This document shows, in pieces, positions 1-6,216 of a DNA stretch of 6,216 nt (the stretch's first letter is position 1; each line of letters opens with the position of its first letter). The notes below the pieces were generated by a model. That model was not told the origin of the DNA. It ran no database searches and saw nothing but the letters and a program-made list of their open reading frames with translations. Both the position numbers and the translations under genes were made by a program. Source of the stretch: an uncultured Bacteroides sp. (GTDB taxonomy: Bacteria; Bacteroidota; Bacteroidia; Bacteroidales; Bacteroidaceae); the NCBI GenBank assembly GCA_905198575.1, contig CAJKDC010000107.1, forward strand, positions 1-6,216. The letters are read 5' to 3'.

Positions 1-67
1 TTTTGTCAATGACGGACAACTGTCTATTTTCTAATTTTATATCGAACTCACGTTATTTTATAAGGGA

Positions 68-99
68 AACTAACCCGTTTTATTCATCACGGGTTAGTT
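68..99. terminator. Hairpin overlapping the 3' end of the SulP gene
   Basis: AACTAACCCG (68-77) pairs perfectly with CGGGTTAGTT (90-99), giving a 10-bp stem and a 12-base loop that contains the SulP stop codon (80-82). On the plus strand the stem is followed by a T-rich run (98-112), as expected for an intrinsic terminator of a plus-strand gene ending left of here. On the minus strand, which is the direction of SulP transcription, the downstream sequence is only moderately U-rich. The hairpin may serve both directions in a convergent arrangement, but the better tail belongs to the plus strand. The stem is seen directly; terminator activity is inferred. Confidence 0.6.
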
Positions 100-1777
100 C
101 TTTTATTTCTTTATCTGCTACAGCCAGCGCTTCGTTAATATTGCTGCAGATATTTTCTTTTCCAAGCAATTCATAGAAGCCTGATTTTTCAAGTACATTA
201 TGCACCTTTTCATTCACACCAGACAGAATGATATGAATATTCTCTTTTTGCGACATCTGGCATAAGTTAGTAAGGTTGTGGATACCTGTTGAATCAATAA
301 ATGGAACTTTACGCATACGGATAATGCGTATTTTCGGGCGGTCGCCTAACTGTGCCATGGTTTCTTCGAATTTAGTGGCAATACCAAAGAAATACGGACC
401 GTTTATTTCGTATACCTCTACCCCTTTCGGAATTGTCAGACGTTCTTCGTGTACTTCCAGGTCTGATTCTTTGTTTGGGTCTATTTCATCCTTGATAACA
501 GAGATTTCTGTCGTTTCCATTACACGCTTCATAAATAGAACACAGGCAATAACCAAACCAATTTCTATAGCTACAGTCAAATCGAAAATAACAGTCAGGA
601 AGAATGTTATTAACAATACAGCTACATCTGATTTCGGGTTTTTAAGCAACGCCTTGAATGTACGCCATCCACTCATGTTATACGATACGATGACCAATAC
701 ACCGGCAAGACATGCCATTGGAATATATTGTGCCAGCGGCATTAAAATAAGGAAGATCAGAAGTAATACTACAGCGTGAATAATACCGGCTATAGGCGAA
801 CGTCCTCCGTTGTTGATATTGGTCATTGTTCTGGCAATGGCGCCTGTAGCAGGAATACCTCCGAAAATAGGTGATACTACATTGGCGATACCTTGTGCTA
901 TCAGCTCTGTATTTGAGTCATGGCGATCACCTATCACACCATCAGCTACTGCTGCTGAAAGCAAAGATTCAATAGCGCCTAATACTGCAATAGTAATAGC
1001 TACAGGAAATAAATTTCTTATTTCTTCCCATCCGATGGCAGGTACTACCATTTCAGGCAGTTTGGCTTCAATGGCGAACCGGTCTCCGATAGTATCGATA
1101 CATGTAATACCTAAATGCATTTTTAAGTAGTATACCACTACTGTAACTAGAACGATAGCAATCAATGAGCCCGGTATTTTTTTAGAGAAACGAGGAGTGA
1201 TCGCAATAATCAGAATACTGATAATGCTGATTAGTGTATTCCACCAGTTTACAGTATCAAAATGCTTAAAGTAAACCATCCATTTTCCGATAAAATCACC
1301 TGGAACTTTGTCGCTGCCAAAATTAAGACCAAATATGTCTGCAATCTGTGTAGTAAAGATTGTTACAGCAATACCACTGGTAAATCCGACAATGATAGGA
1401 TAAGGAATAAATTTTATGACTGTTCCGAGTTTAAATACGCCTAAAAGGATGAGAAGGACACCAGCCATTAGGGTTGCAATCATTAATCCTTCCAATCCGT
1501 ATTGTTGAATGATACCATAAATAATTACGATAAAAGCTCCGGTCGGACCGCCAATTTGGACTTTGCTTCCTCCTAAAAATGAAATAATAAATCCCGCTAC
1601 AATTGCAGTAATAATTCCTTTTTCTGGAGTTACACCAGATGCAATACCAAATGCAATAGCCAGAGGTAATGCTACGATACCTACAATGATGCCCGCCATG
1701 ATATCGGTCATCAAGTTTGCCCGAGAGTAGTTCTTAAGTGTAGAAAATAACTTGGGCTGAAAATTTAATCCTTTCAT
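80..1777 (-). CDS. SulP-family inorganic anion transporter with C-terminal STAS domain
   Basis: A 565-residue inner-membrane secondary transporter of the SulP/SLC26 family, whose members carry sulfate, bicarbonate or other anions. Residues about 20-415 are a series of hydrophobic helices. They include the family signature GGPTGA at 76-81, the PYPIIVGFTSG segment at 125-135, and the ESLLSAAVADG stretch at 270-280 with acidic E270. This last stretch continues into the conserved GGIPATGAIARTMTNINNGG region at 306-325. A cytoplasmic STAS domain occupies about 450-560, with the anti-sigma-antagonist-like IDSTG at 494-498 (S496). The length is normal for a complete family member. The ATG start is supported by a -7 promoter element about 37 bases upstream, and no strong Shine-Dalgarno is present. 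It is divergent from rubrerythrin. The nearby sulfatases make sulfate a reasonable substrate guess, but bicarbonate (BicA-like) is equally possible from sequence. Family assignment is firm; substrate is open. Confidence 0.95.
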   Translation of the reverse strand: MKGLNFQPKLFSTLKNYSRANLMTDIMAGIIVGIVALPLAIAFGIASGVTPEKGIITAIVAGFIISFLGGSKVQIGGPTGAFIVIIYGIIQQYGLEGLMIATLMAGVLLILLGVFKLGTVIKFIPYPIIVGFTSGIAVTIFTTQIADIFGLNFGSDKVPGDFIGKWMVYFKHFDTVNWWNTLISIISILIIAITPRFSKKIPGSLIAIVLVTVVVYYLKMHLGITCIDTIGDRFAIEAKLPEMVVPAIGWEEIRNLFPVAITIAVLGAIESLLSAAVADGVIGDRHDSNTELIAQGIANVVSPIFGGIPATGAIARTMTNINNGGRSPIAGIIHAVVLLLIFLILMPLAQYIPMACLAGVLVIVSYNMSGWRTFKALLKNPKSDVAVLLITFFLTVIFDLTVAIEIGLVIACVLFMKRVMETTEISVIKDEIDPNKESDLEVHEERLTIPKGVEVYEINGPYFFGIATKFEETMAQLGDRPKIRIIRMRKVPFIDSTGIHNLTNLCQMSQKENIHIILSGVNEKVHNVLEKSGFYELLGKENICSNINEALAVADKEIKELTRDE

Positions 1778-1813
1778 GAAATACCTATTTGTTATAAACT
1801 ATTAAAATTGGTG

Positions 1814-1821
1814 CAAATGTA
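1814..1821 (-). promoter_or_regulatory. Putative -7 element of the SulP promoter
   Basis: Read on the minus strand this is TACATTTG, an exact match to the Bacteroidota -7 consensus TAnnTTTG. It lies 36 bases upstream of the SulP ATG, which would give a leader of roughly 30 bases. No good TTTG-type -33 element is seen at the usual 19-21 base spacing, so the call rests on the -7 match and position. Confidence 0.55.
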
Positions 1822-1925
1822 TAAAATAAAATAGACATATAGGCAGATGCTTCCTACAAATATTATTATATTTACGAAAATCCTCAAGCAACGGAATAAA
1901 TATGTAAAAAATATATAAATATTAA

Positions 1926-1940
1926 TTGTAATAATTACAA
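1926..1940. promoter_or_regulatory. Putative PerR/Fur-family operator (perfect 7-1-7 palindrome)
   Basis: TTGTAAT-A-ATTACAA is a perfect inverted repeat with 7-base arms and a single central base. That is the architecture of Fur-family boxes. It matches the Bacillus PerR consensus TTATAATnATTATAA at 12 of 14 fixed positions, and the two differences are symmetric (positions 3 and 13). It ends 16 bases before the TATCTTTG -7 element of rubrerythrin and so covers where the -33 contact would lie, a position suited to repression. PerR regulation of rubrerythrin is known in other anaerobes. The identity of the regulator here is inferred; another Fur-family protein, or chance in AT-rich DNA, remains possible. 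Confidence 0.5.
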
Positions 1941-1956
1941 ATTAAAAATAAATACT

Positions 1957-1964
1957 TATCTTTG
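1957..1964 (+). promoter_or_regulatory. Putative -7 element of the rubrerythrin promoter
   Basis: TATCTTTG matches the Bacteroidota -7 consensus TAnnTTTG exactly. It predicts a transcript start near 1970 and a leader of about 33 bases before the ATG at 2004. The -33 region is AT-rich without a clear TTTG and overlaps the palindrome at 1926-1940. The leader lacks a recognisable Shine-Dalgarno and is A-rich, as is common in this phylum. Confidence 0.65.
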
Positions 1965-2003
1965 CATCAGTAAAAAATAACACTCAACTAAAAACTAACG
2001 ATT

Positions 2004-2582
2004 ATGGAAAAAAGTCTTAAAGGTACCCGTACAGAGAAAAATTTGATGACTTCATTTGCAGGAGAATCTCAGGCAAGAATGCGTTATACATATTTTGCTA
2101 GCGTTGCTAAAAAAGAAGGTTATGAGCAGATTGCTGCTATCTTTACTGAAACTGCAGATCAGGAAAAAGAACATGCAAAGCGTATGTTTAAATGGTTAGA
2201 AGGTGGTATGGTTGAAATTACTGCTTCTTATCCGGCTGGTGTAATTGGTAGTACACTTGAAAACTTGAAAGCTGCGGCTGCAGGCGAACATGAAGAATGG
2301 TCTTTGGACTATCCTAAGTTTGCTGATATCGCAGACGAAGAAGGTTTCCCTGCAATTGCAGTTATGTATAGAAATATCGCTGTTGCAGAAAAGGGACACG
2401 AAGAAAGATATCAGGCTTTTGTAAACAACATCGAAAATGGAACTGTATTTAAGAAAGATATCGAAGTTGTATGGCAGTGCCGTAACTGTGGTTACTTGAC
2501 CATCGGCAAAGAAGCTCCAGAACTTTGTCCGGCTTGCTTGCATCCACAGGCTTTCTTTGAAGTGAAAAAAGAAAACTATTAA
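2004..2582 (+). CDS. rbr: Rubrerythrin (diiron peroxidase with C-terminal rubredoxin domain)
   Basis: A 192-residue cytoplasmic non-haem iron enzyme that reduces hydrogen peroxide to water with electrons passed through its rubredoxin-like domain. Residues about 5-145 are the four-helix ferritin-like diiron domain. All expected ligand motifs are present: E21, E54xxH57, E95xxE98 and E129xxH132. The C-terminal domain (about 155-190) has C159xxC162-G and C175-P-x-C178, with the 12-residue inter-pair gap seen in rubrerythrins rather than the longer one of free rubredoxin. The length is that of classic rubrerythrins and nothing is truncated. The ATG start fits the conserved N-terminus just before the first helix. 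A PerR-like palindrome in its promoter suggests derepression by peroxide, and its own terminator suggests it is transcribed alone. The family call is essentially certain; regulation is inferred. Confidence 0.97.
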   Translation: MEKSLKGTRTEKNLMTSFAGESQARMRYTYFASVAKKEGYEQIAAIFTETADQEKEHAKRMFKWLEGGMVEITASYPAGVIGSTLENLKAAAAGEHEEWSLDYPKFADIADEEGFPAIAVMYRNIAVAEKGHEERYQAFVNNIENGTVFKKDIEVVWQCRNCGYLTIGKEAPELCPACLHPQAFFEVKKENY

Positions 2583-2602
2583 TTTAGTAATAATAAGTAG
2601 TG

Positions 2603-2647
2603 AAAAATCCGGGATTCCCTAAAAAACAGGGAATTCCGGATTTTTTT
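2603..2647 (+). terminator. Strong intrinsic terminator after rubrerythrin
   Basis: AAAAATCCGGGATTCCCT (2603-2620) pairs with the 18 bases at 2628-2645, with a single G·U wobble and a 7-base A-rich loop. It ends in seven T residues (2641-2647). It begins 20 bases after the rubrerythrin stop. The A-tract on the left arm means it could also work on the minus strand, but no minus-strand gene ends here. Confidence 0.9.
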
Positions 2648-2789
2648 ATTATGGTTATTGTATTTTTTTATTCACTACCTTACAATCTGAATTTCTTTAT
2701 AATTAATTCTGATTAATAATAAGAAAAGAAAGAATGTAGATTGATGGATATTGTAAATGCTAAAGTGCTTTTTTTATATTTATAATTTT

Positions 2790-2797
2790 TATCTTTG
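2790..2797 (+). promoter_or_regulatory. Putative -7 element of the sulfatase operon promoter
   Basis: TATCTTTG matches TAnnTTTG exactly and is the same octamer as at the rubrerythrin promoter. Transcription would begin near 2803-2806, giving a leader of about 30 bases before the ATG at 2833. The upstream -33 area is T-rich without a clear TTTG. The rest of the 2648-2789 spacer is AT-rich. It contains a small inverted repeat, ATTAAT-TCTG-ATTAAT (2702-2717), of unknown meaning. Confidence 0.6.
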
Positions 2798-2832
2798 CAA
2801 CGACTTTGAATCCTTTTAGTAAATTTAATAAC

Positions 2833-4341
2833 ATGAAGAAGCATCCATTATTTTCTTTATTTCTGATGGGGACAGCTTTAAGTTCTCCTGTTTTTGCTCA
2901 AAAATCACCGCATATTATTTTGATTATGACCGATCAGCAGCGTGCTGATGCATTAGGATGCATGGGTAATGAAGCTGTTGTATCACCTGCTATAGACGAA
3001 TTGGCTGCAGAAGGAACTTTGTTTGTCAATGCTTACTCTTCTTGTCCCAGCAGTACGCCTGCGCGTGCTGGTTTACTTACAGGCTTTGCTCCTTGGAAGC
3101 ATGGTATGTTGGGATATGGTCAGGTAGCAGAAAAGTATTCTGTCGAGATGCCTCAGTTGTTGAGAGACAACGGATATTATACATTTGGTATCGGAAAGAT
3201 GCATTGGCATCCGCAAAGAGCTAAGCATGGATTTCATGGAACTTTACTAGACGAAAGCGGTCGTATAGAAGATCCTAATTTTACAAGTGATTATCGCCAG
3301 TGGTTCCAGGTTCAGGCTCCATCAAAAGACCCAGACTTGACTGGTATCGGATGGAATGATCACGGTGCATCACAGTATAAACTGGATGAAAAACTTCATC
3401 CTACCTATTGGACAGGCGAAATGGCTTGTGAGCTGATTCAGAATTATGATAACGATGAGCAGCCTCTTTTCCTGAAAGTTTCTTTTGCACGGCCGCACAG
3501 TCCGTACGACCCGCCCCAGCGTTTTGCCGAAATGTATAAAGATAAAAAGATACCGGCACCTGCCGTAGGCGACTGGTGTGGAAAATACAGTGAACTTCGT
3601 GACCCTGCACATACTGCCAGTGATGCTGCCTTTGCTAATTTCGGTCCGGAATATGCAATAAACTCACTTCGTTATTATTATGCCAATATTACATTTATTG
3701 ATGAACAGATAGGTCGGATTATTCAGACCTTGAAAGATAAAGGAATGTATGACGATGCGCTTATTTTGTTTACTTCCGACCATGGAGATATAATGGGCGA
3801 TCATCATCACTGGAGAAAAACATATCCTTACGAAGGTTCTACCCATATACCATTTATTGTAAAATGGCCATCTTCTGCACAGGTTAAGCCCGGTTCTAAA
3901 CTGGAACAGCCGGTAGAATTGCGTGATGTCTTGCCGACTTTCCTCGATGTGGCAAATATAGCTGTGCCCGAAGCTGTAGATGGGGCTTCTGTTTTATCTT
4001 TGGCTAAAGATGCAGCAGCACCTTGGAGAAAATATATCGATTTGGAACATGCTACTTGTTACGATGCCGATAATTACTGGTGTGCTTTGACCGACGGAAA
4101 GATAAAGTATATCTGGAATTTCCATAACGGTTCGGAGCAATTGTTTGATTTGGTAAACGACCCTAAAGAATTGCATAATGCAGTGCATGATAAAAAATTC
4201 CAGAAAAAACTGAAGGAAATGCGTGCTGCCATGGTCGAACATTTGTCGGAGCGAGGAGATGGTTTTGTAAAAGACGGTAAGCTTGTCGTAAGACAAAATA
4301 CAATGCTGTATAGTCCTAATTATCCAAAATCGGAGGAATGA
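2833..4341 (+). CDS. Secreted/periplasmic serine-type sulfatase (formylglycine-dependent, family S1)
   Basis: A 502-residue sulfatase expected to hydrolyse a sulfate ester on a glycan outside the cytoplasm. The open frame extends to a TTG at 2806, but that codon lies at the predicted transcript start. The ATG at 2833 instead begins a clean signal peptide, with K2-K3, a hydrophobic core and likely cleavage after V20-F21-A22 before Q23. There is no lipobox. The signature P-S-S74-T-P-A-R78-A-G-L-L-T-G84 is complete, and S74 is the residue to be oxidised to formylglycine. Metal and substrate-pocket motifs are D34-Q35, GKMH at 121-124, ARPH at 219-222, and SDHGD at 315-319 followed by GDHHHWRK. 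The DQQ start and GDHHHWRK motif place it with arylsulfatase/choline-sulfatase-like S1 proteins rather than with the DDLGYGD type next door. The substrate is unknown. It is the first gene of a two-gene operon with the next sulfatase. Confidence 0.93.
   Translation: MKKHPLFSLFLMGTALSSPVFAQKSPHIILIMTDQQRADALGCMGNEAVVSPAIDELAAEGTLFVNAYSSCPSSTPARAGLLTGFAPWKHGMLGYGQVAEKYSVEMPQLLRDNGYYTFGIGKMHWHPQRAKHGFHGTLLDESGRIEDPNFTSDYRQWFQVQAPSKDPDLTGIGWNDHGASQYKLDEKLHPTYWTGEMACELIQNYDNDEQPLFLKVSFARPHSPYDPPQRFAEMYKDKKIPAPAVGDWCGKYSELRDPAHTASDAAFANFGPEYAINSLRYYYANITFIDEQIGRIIQTLKDKGMYDDALILFTSDHGDIMGDHHHWRKTYPYEGSTHIPFIVKWPSSAQVKPGSKLEQPVELRDVLPTFLDVANIAVPEAVDGASVLSLAKDAAAPWRKYIDLEHATCYDADNYWCALTDGKIKYIWNFHNGSEQLFDLVNDPKELHNAVHDKKFQKKLKEMRAAMVEHLSERGDGFVKDGKLVVRQNTMLYSPNYPKSEE
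4332..4337 (+). promoter_or_regulatory. Strong Shine-Dalgarno inside the end of the first sulfatase gene
   Basis: GGAGGA sits within the last codons of the upstream gene and 8 bases before the ATG at 4346. A near-consensus site is uncommon for this phylum. Together with the 4-base gap between stop and start, it fixes the downstream start and suggests translational coupling of the two sulfatases. Confidence 0.75.
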
Positions 4342-4345
4342 CCGT

Positions 4346-5914
4346 ATGAAATGCAGAATTTTAAATACATCTTTGTGGACTGCCCTATTTGCTGTCCCAG
4401 TTGTACAGGTTAGTGCTGCAGAAGCAGTATCTGAAGAAAAAACTTCTCAGAAAAATCCTAATGTAATCATTATTTTGGCTGATGATTTGGGATATGGTGA
4501 TTTGGAATGTTACGGAGCTAAGAATGTTCAAACACCCAATGTCAACCGACTGGCATCCGAGGGGATTCGGTTTACCAATGCACATGCCATTGCGGCTACC
4601 AGTACCCCATCGCGTTATTCTATTCTGACAGGAGAGTATGCCTGGCGCAAGCCTGGTACCGATGTTGCTGCTGGCGATGCCGGAATGATTATTAAACCCG
4701 GACAGTTTACAATGGCCGACATGTTTAAAAGTAAAGGATATGCAACGTGTGCTATCGGAAAATGGCATTTGGGCTTGGGTGATGAAACAGGCAAACAAGA
4801 CTGGAATGCTCCTCTACCGGCTTCTTTAGGAGATTTGGGCTTTGATTATCATTATATCATGGCTGCTACTGCCGACCGTGTCCCCTGCGTATTTATAGAG
4901 AACGGACAAGTGGCTGATTATGATCCCTCTGCTCCTATTGAGGTTAGTTATAAGCGTAATTTCGAAGGTGAACCTACCGGAAAAGATAATCCTGAGTTAC
5001 TCTATAATTTGAAACCCAGTCACGGACATGATATGGCTATCGTAAATGGCATCAGTCGTATTGGCTATATGAAAGGTGGAGGTAAGGCCTTATGGAAAGA
5101 CGAAAACATAGCCGATTCCATTACTACGCATGCCATACGTTTTATTGAGCAACATAAAGACGCGCCCTTCTTTATGTATTTTGCTACGAATGACGTGCAT
5201 GTACCCCGTTTCCCCCACCCTCGTTTCCGTGGAAAAACCAATATGGGATTGCGTGGAGATGCCATCGTGCAGTTTGACTGGTCAGTTGGAGAGATAATGA
5301 AAACCTTGGAGCGTTTGGGAATTTCGGATAACACCCTGATTATTCTCTCGAGTGATAACGGTCCTATTGTTGATGATGGCTATGAAGATCAGGCAGCGGA
5401 ATTACTGAACGGGCACTCTCCTTCTGGCGAATTACGCGGTTATAAATACAGTGCATTCGAGGGTGGAACACGCGTTCCTATTATTGTGAGATGGCCTCGG
5501 GGAGCAAAATCCAATATGGTTTCCGATGTACTGATGTCACAAATTGATTGGATGGCTTCATTGGGAACTTTGGTTGATGCCAAGTTGCCAAAGCATTCAG
5601 CACCCGATAGTTTTGATCGGTTGGATAATTTGTTGGGTATTGATTCTACAGACCGGCCTTGGGTTGTGCAGTGTGCTTCCAGCCATACACTTTCTTTGCG
5701 TACAAAAGATTGGAAATATATAGAGCCTAGTGATGCCGGACCTATGATTACGTGGGGAGCTAATGTGGAAACAGGTAATCTTCTAATCCCACAACTGTAT
5801 GATTTGAGAAAGGGTATGGAAAAAGAAAATTTGGCTTCTCAATATCCAGAGCGGATTTTTGATTTCCAGAAATTGATGCGTGAAATTAAAAAAGGCATTG
5901 CTAAGCTTGAATAA
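4346..5914 (+). CDS. Secreted/periplasmic serine-type sulfatase (family S1, DDLGYGD type)
   Basis: A 522-residue sulfatase, second gene of the operon, starting 4 bases after the first. The N-terminus has a signal peptide with K2, R4 and a hydrophobic stretch, with likely cleavage near V22-S-A24. There is no clear lipobox. Metal ligands D46-D47 lie in ADDLGYGD. The signature A-T-S86-T-P-S-R90-Y-S-I-L-T-G96 carries S86 for formylglycine conversion. Further motifs are GKWHLG at 138-143, NDVH ending at H285, SSDNG at 335-339, and K367 followed by E372-G-G-T-R-V-P. All catalytic motifs are present and the length is typical. The segment EYAWRKPGT (97-105) and RGDAIVQFDW recall a group of Bacteroides sulfatases that includes galactose/GalNAc-3-sulfatases acting on mucin-type glycans. 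That subfamily guess is from memory and weak. It differs clearly from its neighbour, so the pair is not a recent tandem duplication and probably removes two different sulfates from one glycan. Confidence 0.94.
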   Translation: MKCRILNTSLWTALFAVPVVQVSAAEAVSEEKTSQKNPNVIIILADDLGYGDLECYGAKNVQTPNVNRLASEGIRFTNAHAIAATSTPSRYSILTGEYAWRKPGTDVAAGDAGMIIKPGQFTMADMFKSKGYATCAIGKWHLGLGDETGKQDWNAPLPASLGDLGFDYHYIMAATADRVPCVFIENGQVADYDPSAPIEVSYKRNFEGEPTGKDNPELLYNLKPSHGHDMAIVNGISRIGYMKGGGKALWKDENIADSITTHAIRFIEQHKDAPFFMYFATNDVHVPRFPHPRFRGKTNMGLRGDAIVQFDWSVGEIMKTLERLGISDNTLIILSSDNGPIVDDGYEDQAAELLNGHSPSGELRGYKYSAFEGGTRVPIIVRWPRGAKSNMVSDVLMSQIDWMASLGTLVDAKLPKHSAPDSFDRLDNLLGIDSTDRPWVVQCASSHTLSLRTKDWKYIEPSDAGPMITWGANVETGNLLIPQLYDLRKGMEKENLASQYPERIFDFQKLMREIKKGIAKLE

Positions 5915-5964
5915 TTCTGTTCGAGTCTTTGCAAGTTTGGGTATAAGGTATAATCGTAATTCGG

Positions 5965-6005
5965 AAAATCTTATCACTTTCGTTTGGAGGTGATAAGATT
6001 TTTTT
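5965..6005 (+). terminator. Intrinsic terminator of the sulfatase operon
   Basis: AAAATCTTATCAC (5965-5977) pairs perfectly with GTGATAAGATTTT (5990-6002), a 13-bp stem with a 12-base loop. It ends in seven T residues (5999-6005) and lies 50 bases after the second sulfatase stop. It closes the operon, so no further gene in this direction is expected on the same transcript except by read-through. Confidence 0.85.
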
Positions 6006-6216
6006 GTGTATAGGGAGGTATCCTTAGCTTCTATCTTTTTCATTTAAATGATTAACCTTTATCATTTGTGAGCTGAATGTTTCTCTTTTATGTAGTATAG
6101 TTTTTTCATTTGTATGATAAATTGAGAGCATACTGTCTTTTTACCTGGAAAAAAGGAGGCCTTACGCGCACGCGTATATTTAAAATGTATCATTTTGTAA
6201 CCTTCTGGAAGTGTAA
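6006..6216. other. AT-rich region after the operon with no certain gene
   Basis: The stretch from the second sulfatase to the window end (302 bases, terminator included) has no convincing coding region. It contains TCATTTAAATGA, a perfect 12-base palindrome (6040-6051), and two copies of TCATTTGT (6062-6069 and 6106-6113). It also has an isolated AAGGAGG (6153-6159) with no start codon at usable distance, and a GC-rich inverted repeat TACGCG-CA-CGCGTA (6163-6176). Two frames run off the right edge. One is a plus-strand ATG at 6185 with about ten codons visible. The other is a minus-strand frame open from the edge to a TGA at 6062-6064, about 50 codons long and rich in lysine. Either could be the edge of a neighbouring gene; neither can be called from what is visible. 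Confidence 0.5.

Noticed and set aside
276..1130. Plus-strand open frames of 167 and 106 codons
   Set aside because: They are antisense to the well-supported SulP gene, have no recognisable domains, and lack promoter or ribosome-site support.
2758..2780. AAAG-TG-CTTT followed by a T-run, resembling a terminator
   Set aside because: The stem is only 4 bp with a 2-base loop, too weak to act, and the real terminator is at 2603-2647.
4385..4798. Minus-strand open frame of 137 codons
   Set aside because: It lies entirely inside the second sulfatase, whose active-site motifs are encoded on the other strand here. The translated product shows no family features.
5783..6043. Minus-strand open frame of 86 codons across the end of the second sulfatase
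   Set aside because: It overlaps conserved C-terminal sulfatase coding sequence and runs through the operon terminator hairpin, so it is best explained as a chance frame.
6062..6214. Minus-strand frame open from the right edge for about 50 codons
   Set aside because: It is lysine-rich, shows no recognised motif, and a frame this long is not rare in AT-rich DNA. It is mentioned as a possibility but not called as a gene.
1..6216. CRISPR arrays, tRNA or rRNA genes, insertion sequences, prophage genes
   Set aside because: No regularly spaced repeats, RNA-gene structures, transposase or phage proteins were seen on either strand.

Overview
The window looks like chromosomal DNA from a gut-type member of the Bacteroidales (Bacteroides, Phocaeicola or a close relative). 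The reasons are AT-rich DNA with very AT-rich spacers, matches to the Bacteroidota -7 promoter element TAnnTTTG in front of all three transcription units, mostly weak Shine-Dalgarno sequences, and a gene content of serine-type sulfatases, a SulP transporter and a 192-residue rubrerythrin. The species cannot be named from the sequence alone.

Layout from left to right. Bases 1-79 hold no complete gene. A SulP-family anion transporter with a C-terminal STAS domain lies on the minus strand (80-1777), and a hairpin overlaps its stop codon. A 226-base divergent spacer (1778-2003) carries one promoter for the transporter and one for a plus-strand rubrerythrin (2004-2582). The rubrerythrin promoter overlaps a perfect 7-1-7 palindrome that resembles a PerR/Fur-family operator. 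Rubrerythrin ends in a strong intrinsic terminator, so it is probably monocistronic. A two-gene sulfatase operon follows (2833-4341 and 4346-5914). It has its own promoter, a 4-base intergenic gap with a strong Shine-Dalgarno sequence, and a terminator just downstream. The last 200 bases hold no certain gene.

The genes fall into two functional themes. Both sulfatases have signal peptides and complete active-site signatures, with serine as the residue to be converted to formylglycine. They should therefore act outside the cytoplasm on sulfated glycans and need an anaerobic sulfatase-maturating enzyme encoded elsewhere. The SulP transporter could take up the released sulfate, but it is a separate divergent unit and its substrate is not fixed by sequence. 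Rubrerythrin is a peroxide-scavenging enzyme, and its putative operator suggests peroxide-responsive control. No SusC/SusD pair, glycoside hydrolase or regulator is visible, so membership in a polysaccharide utilization locus cannot be shown.

I found no convincing undescribed system. The items most worth checking are the PerR-like operator, the start correction of the first sulfatase, and the odd GC-rich palindrome and open frames at the right edge.
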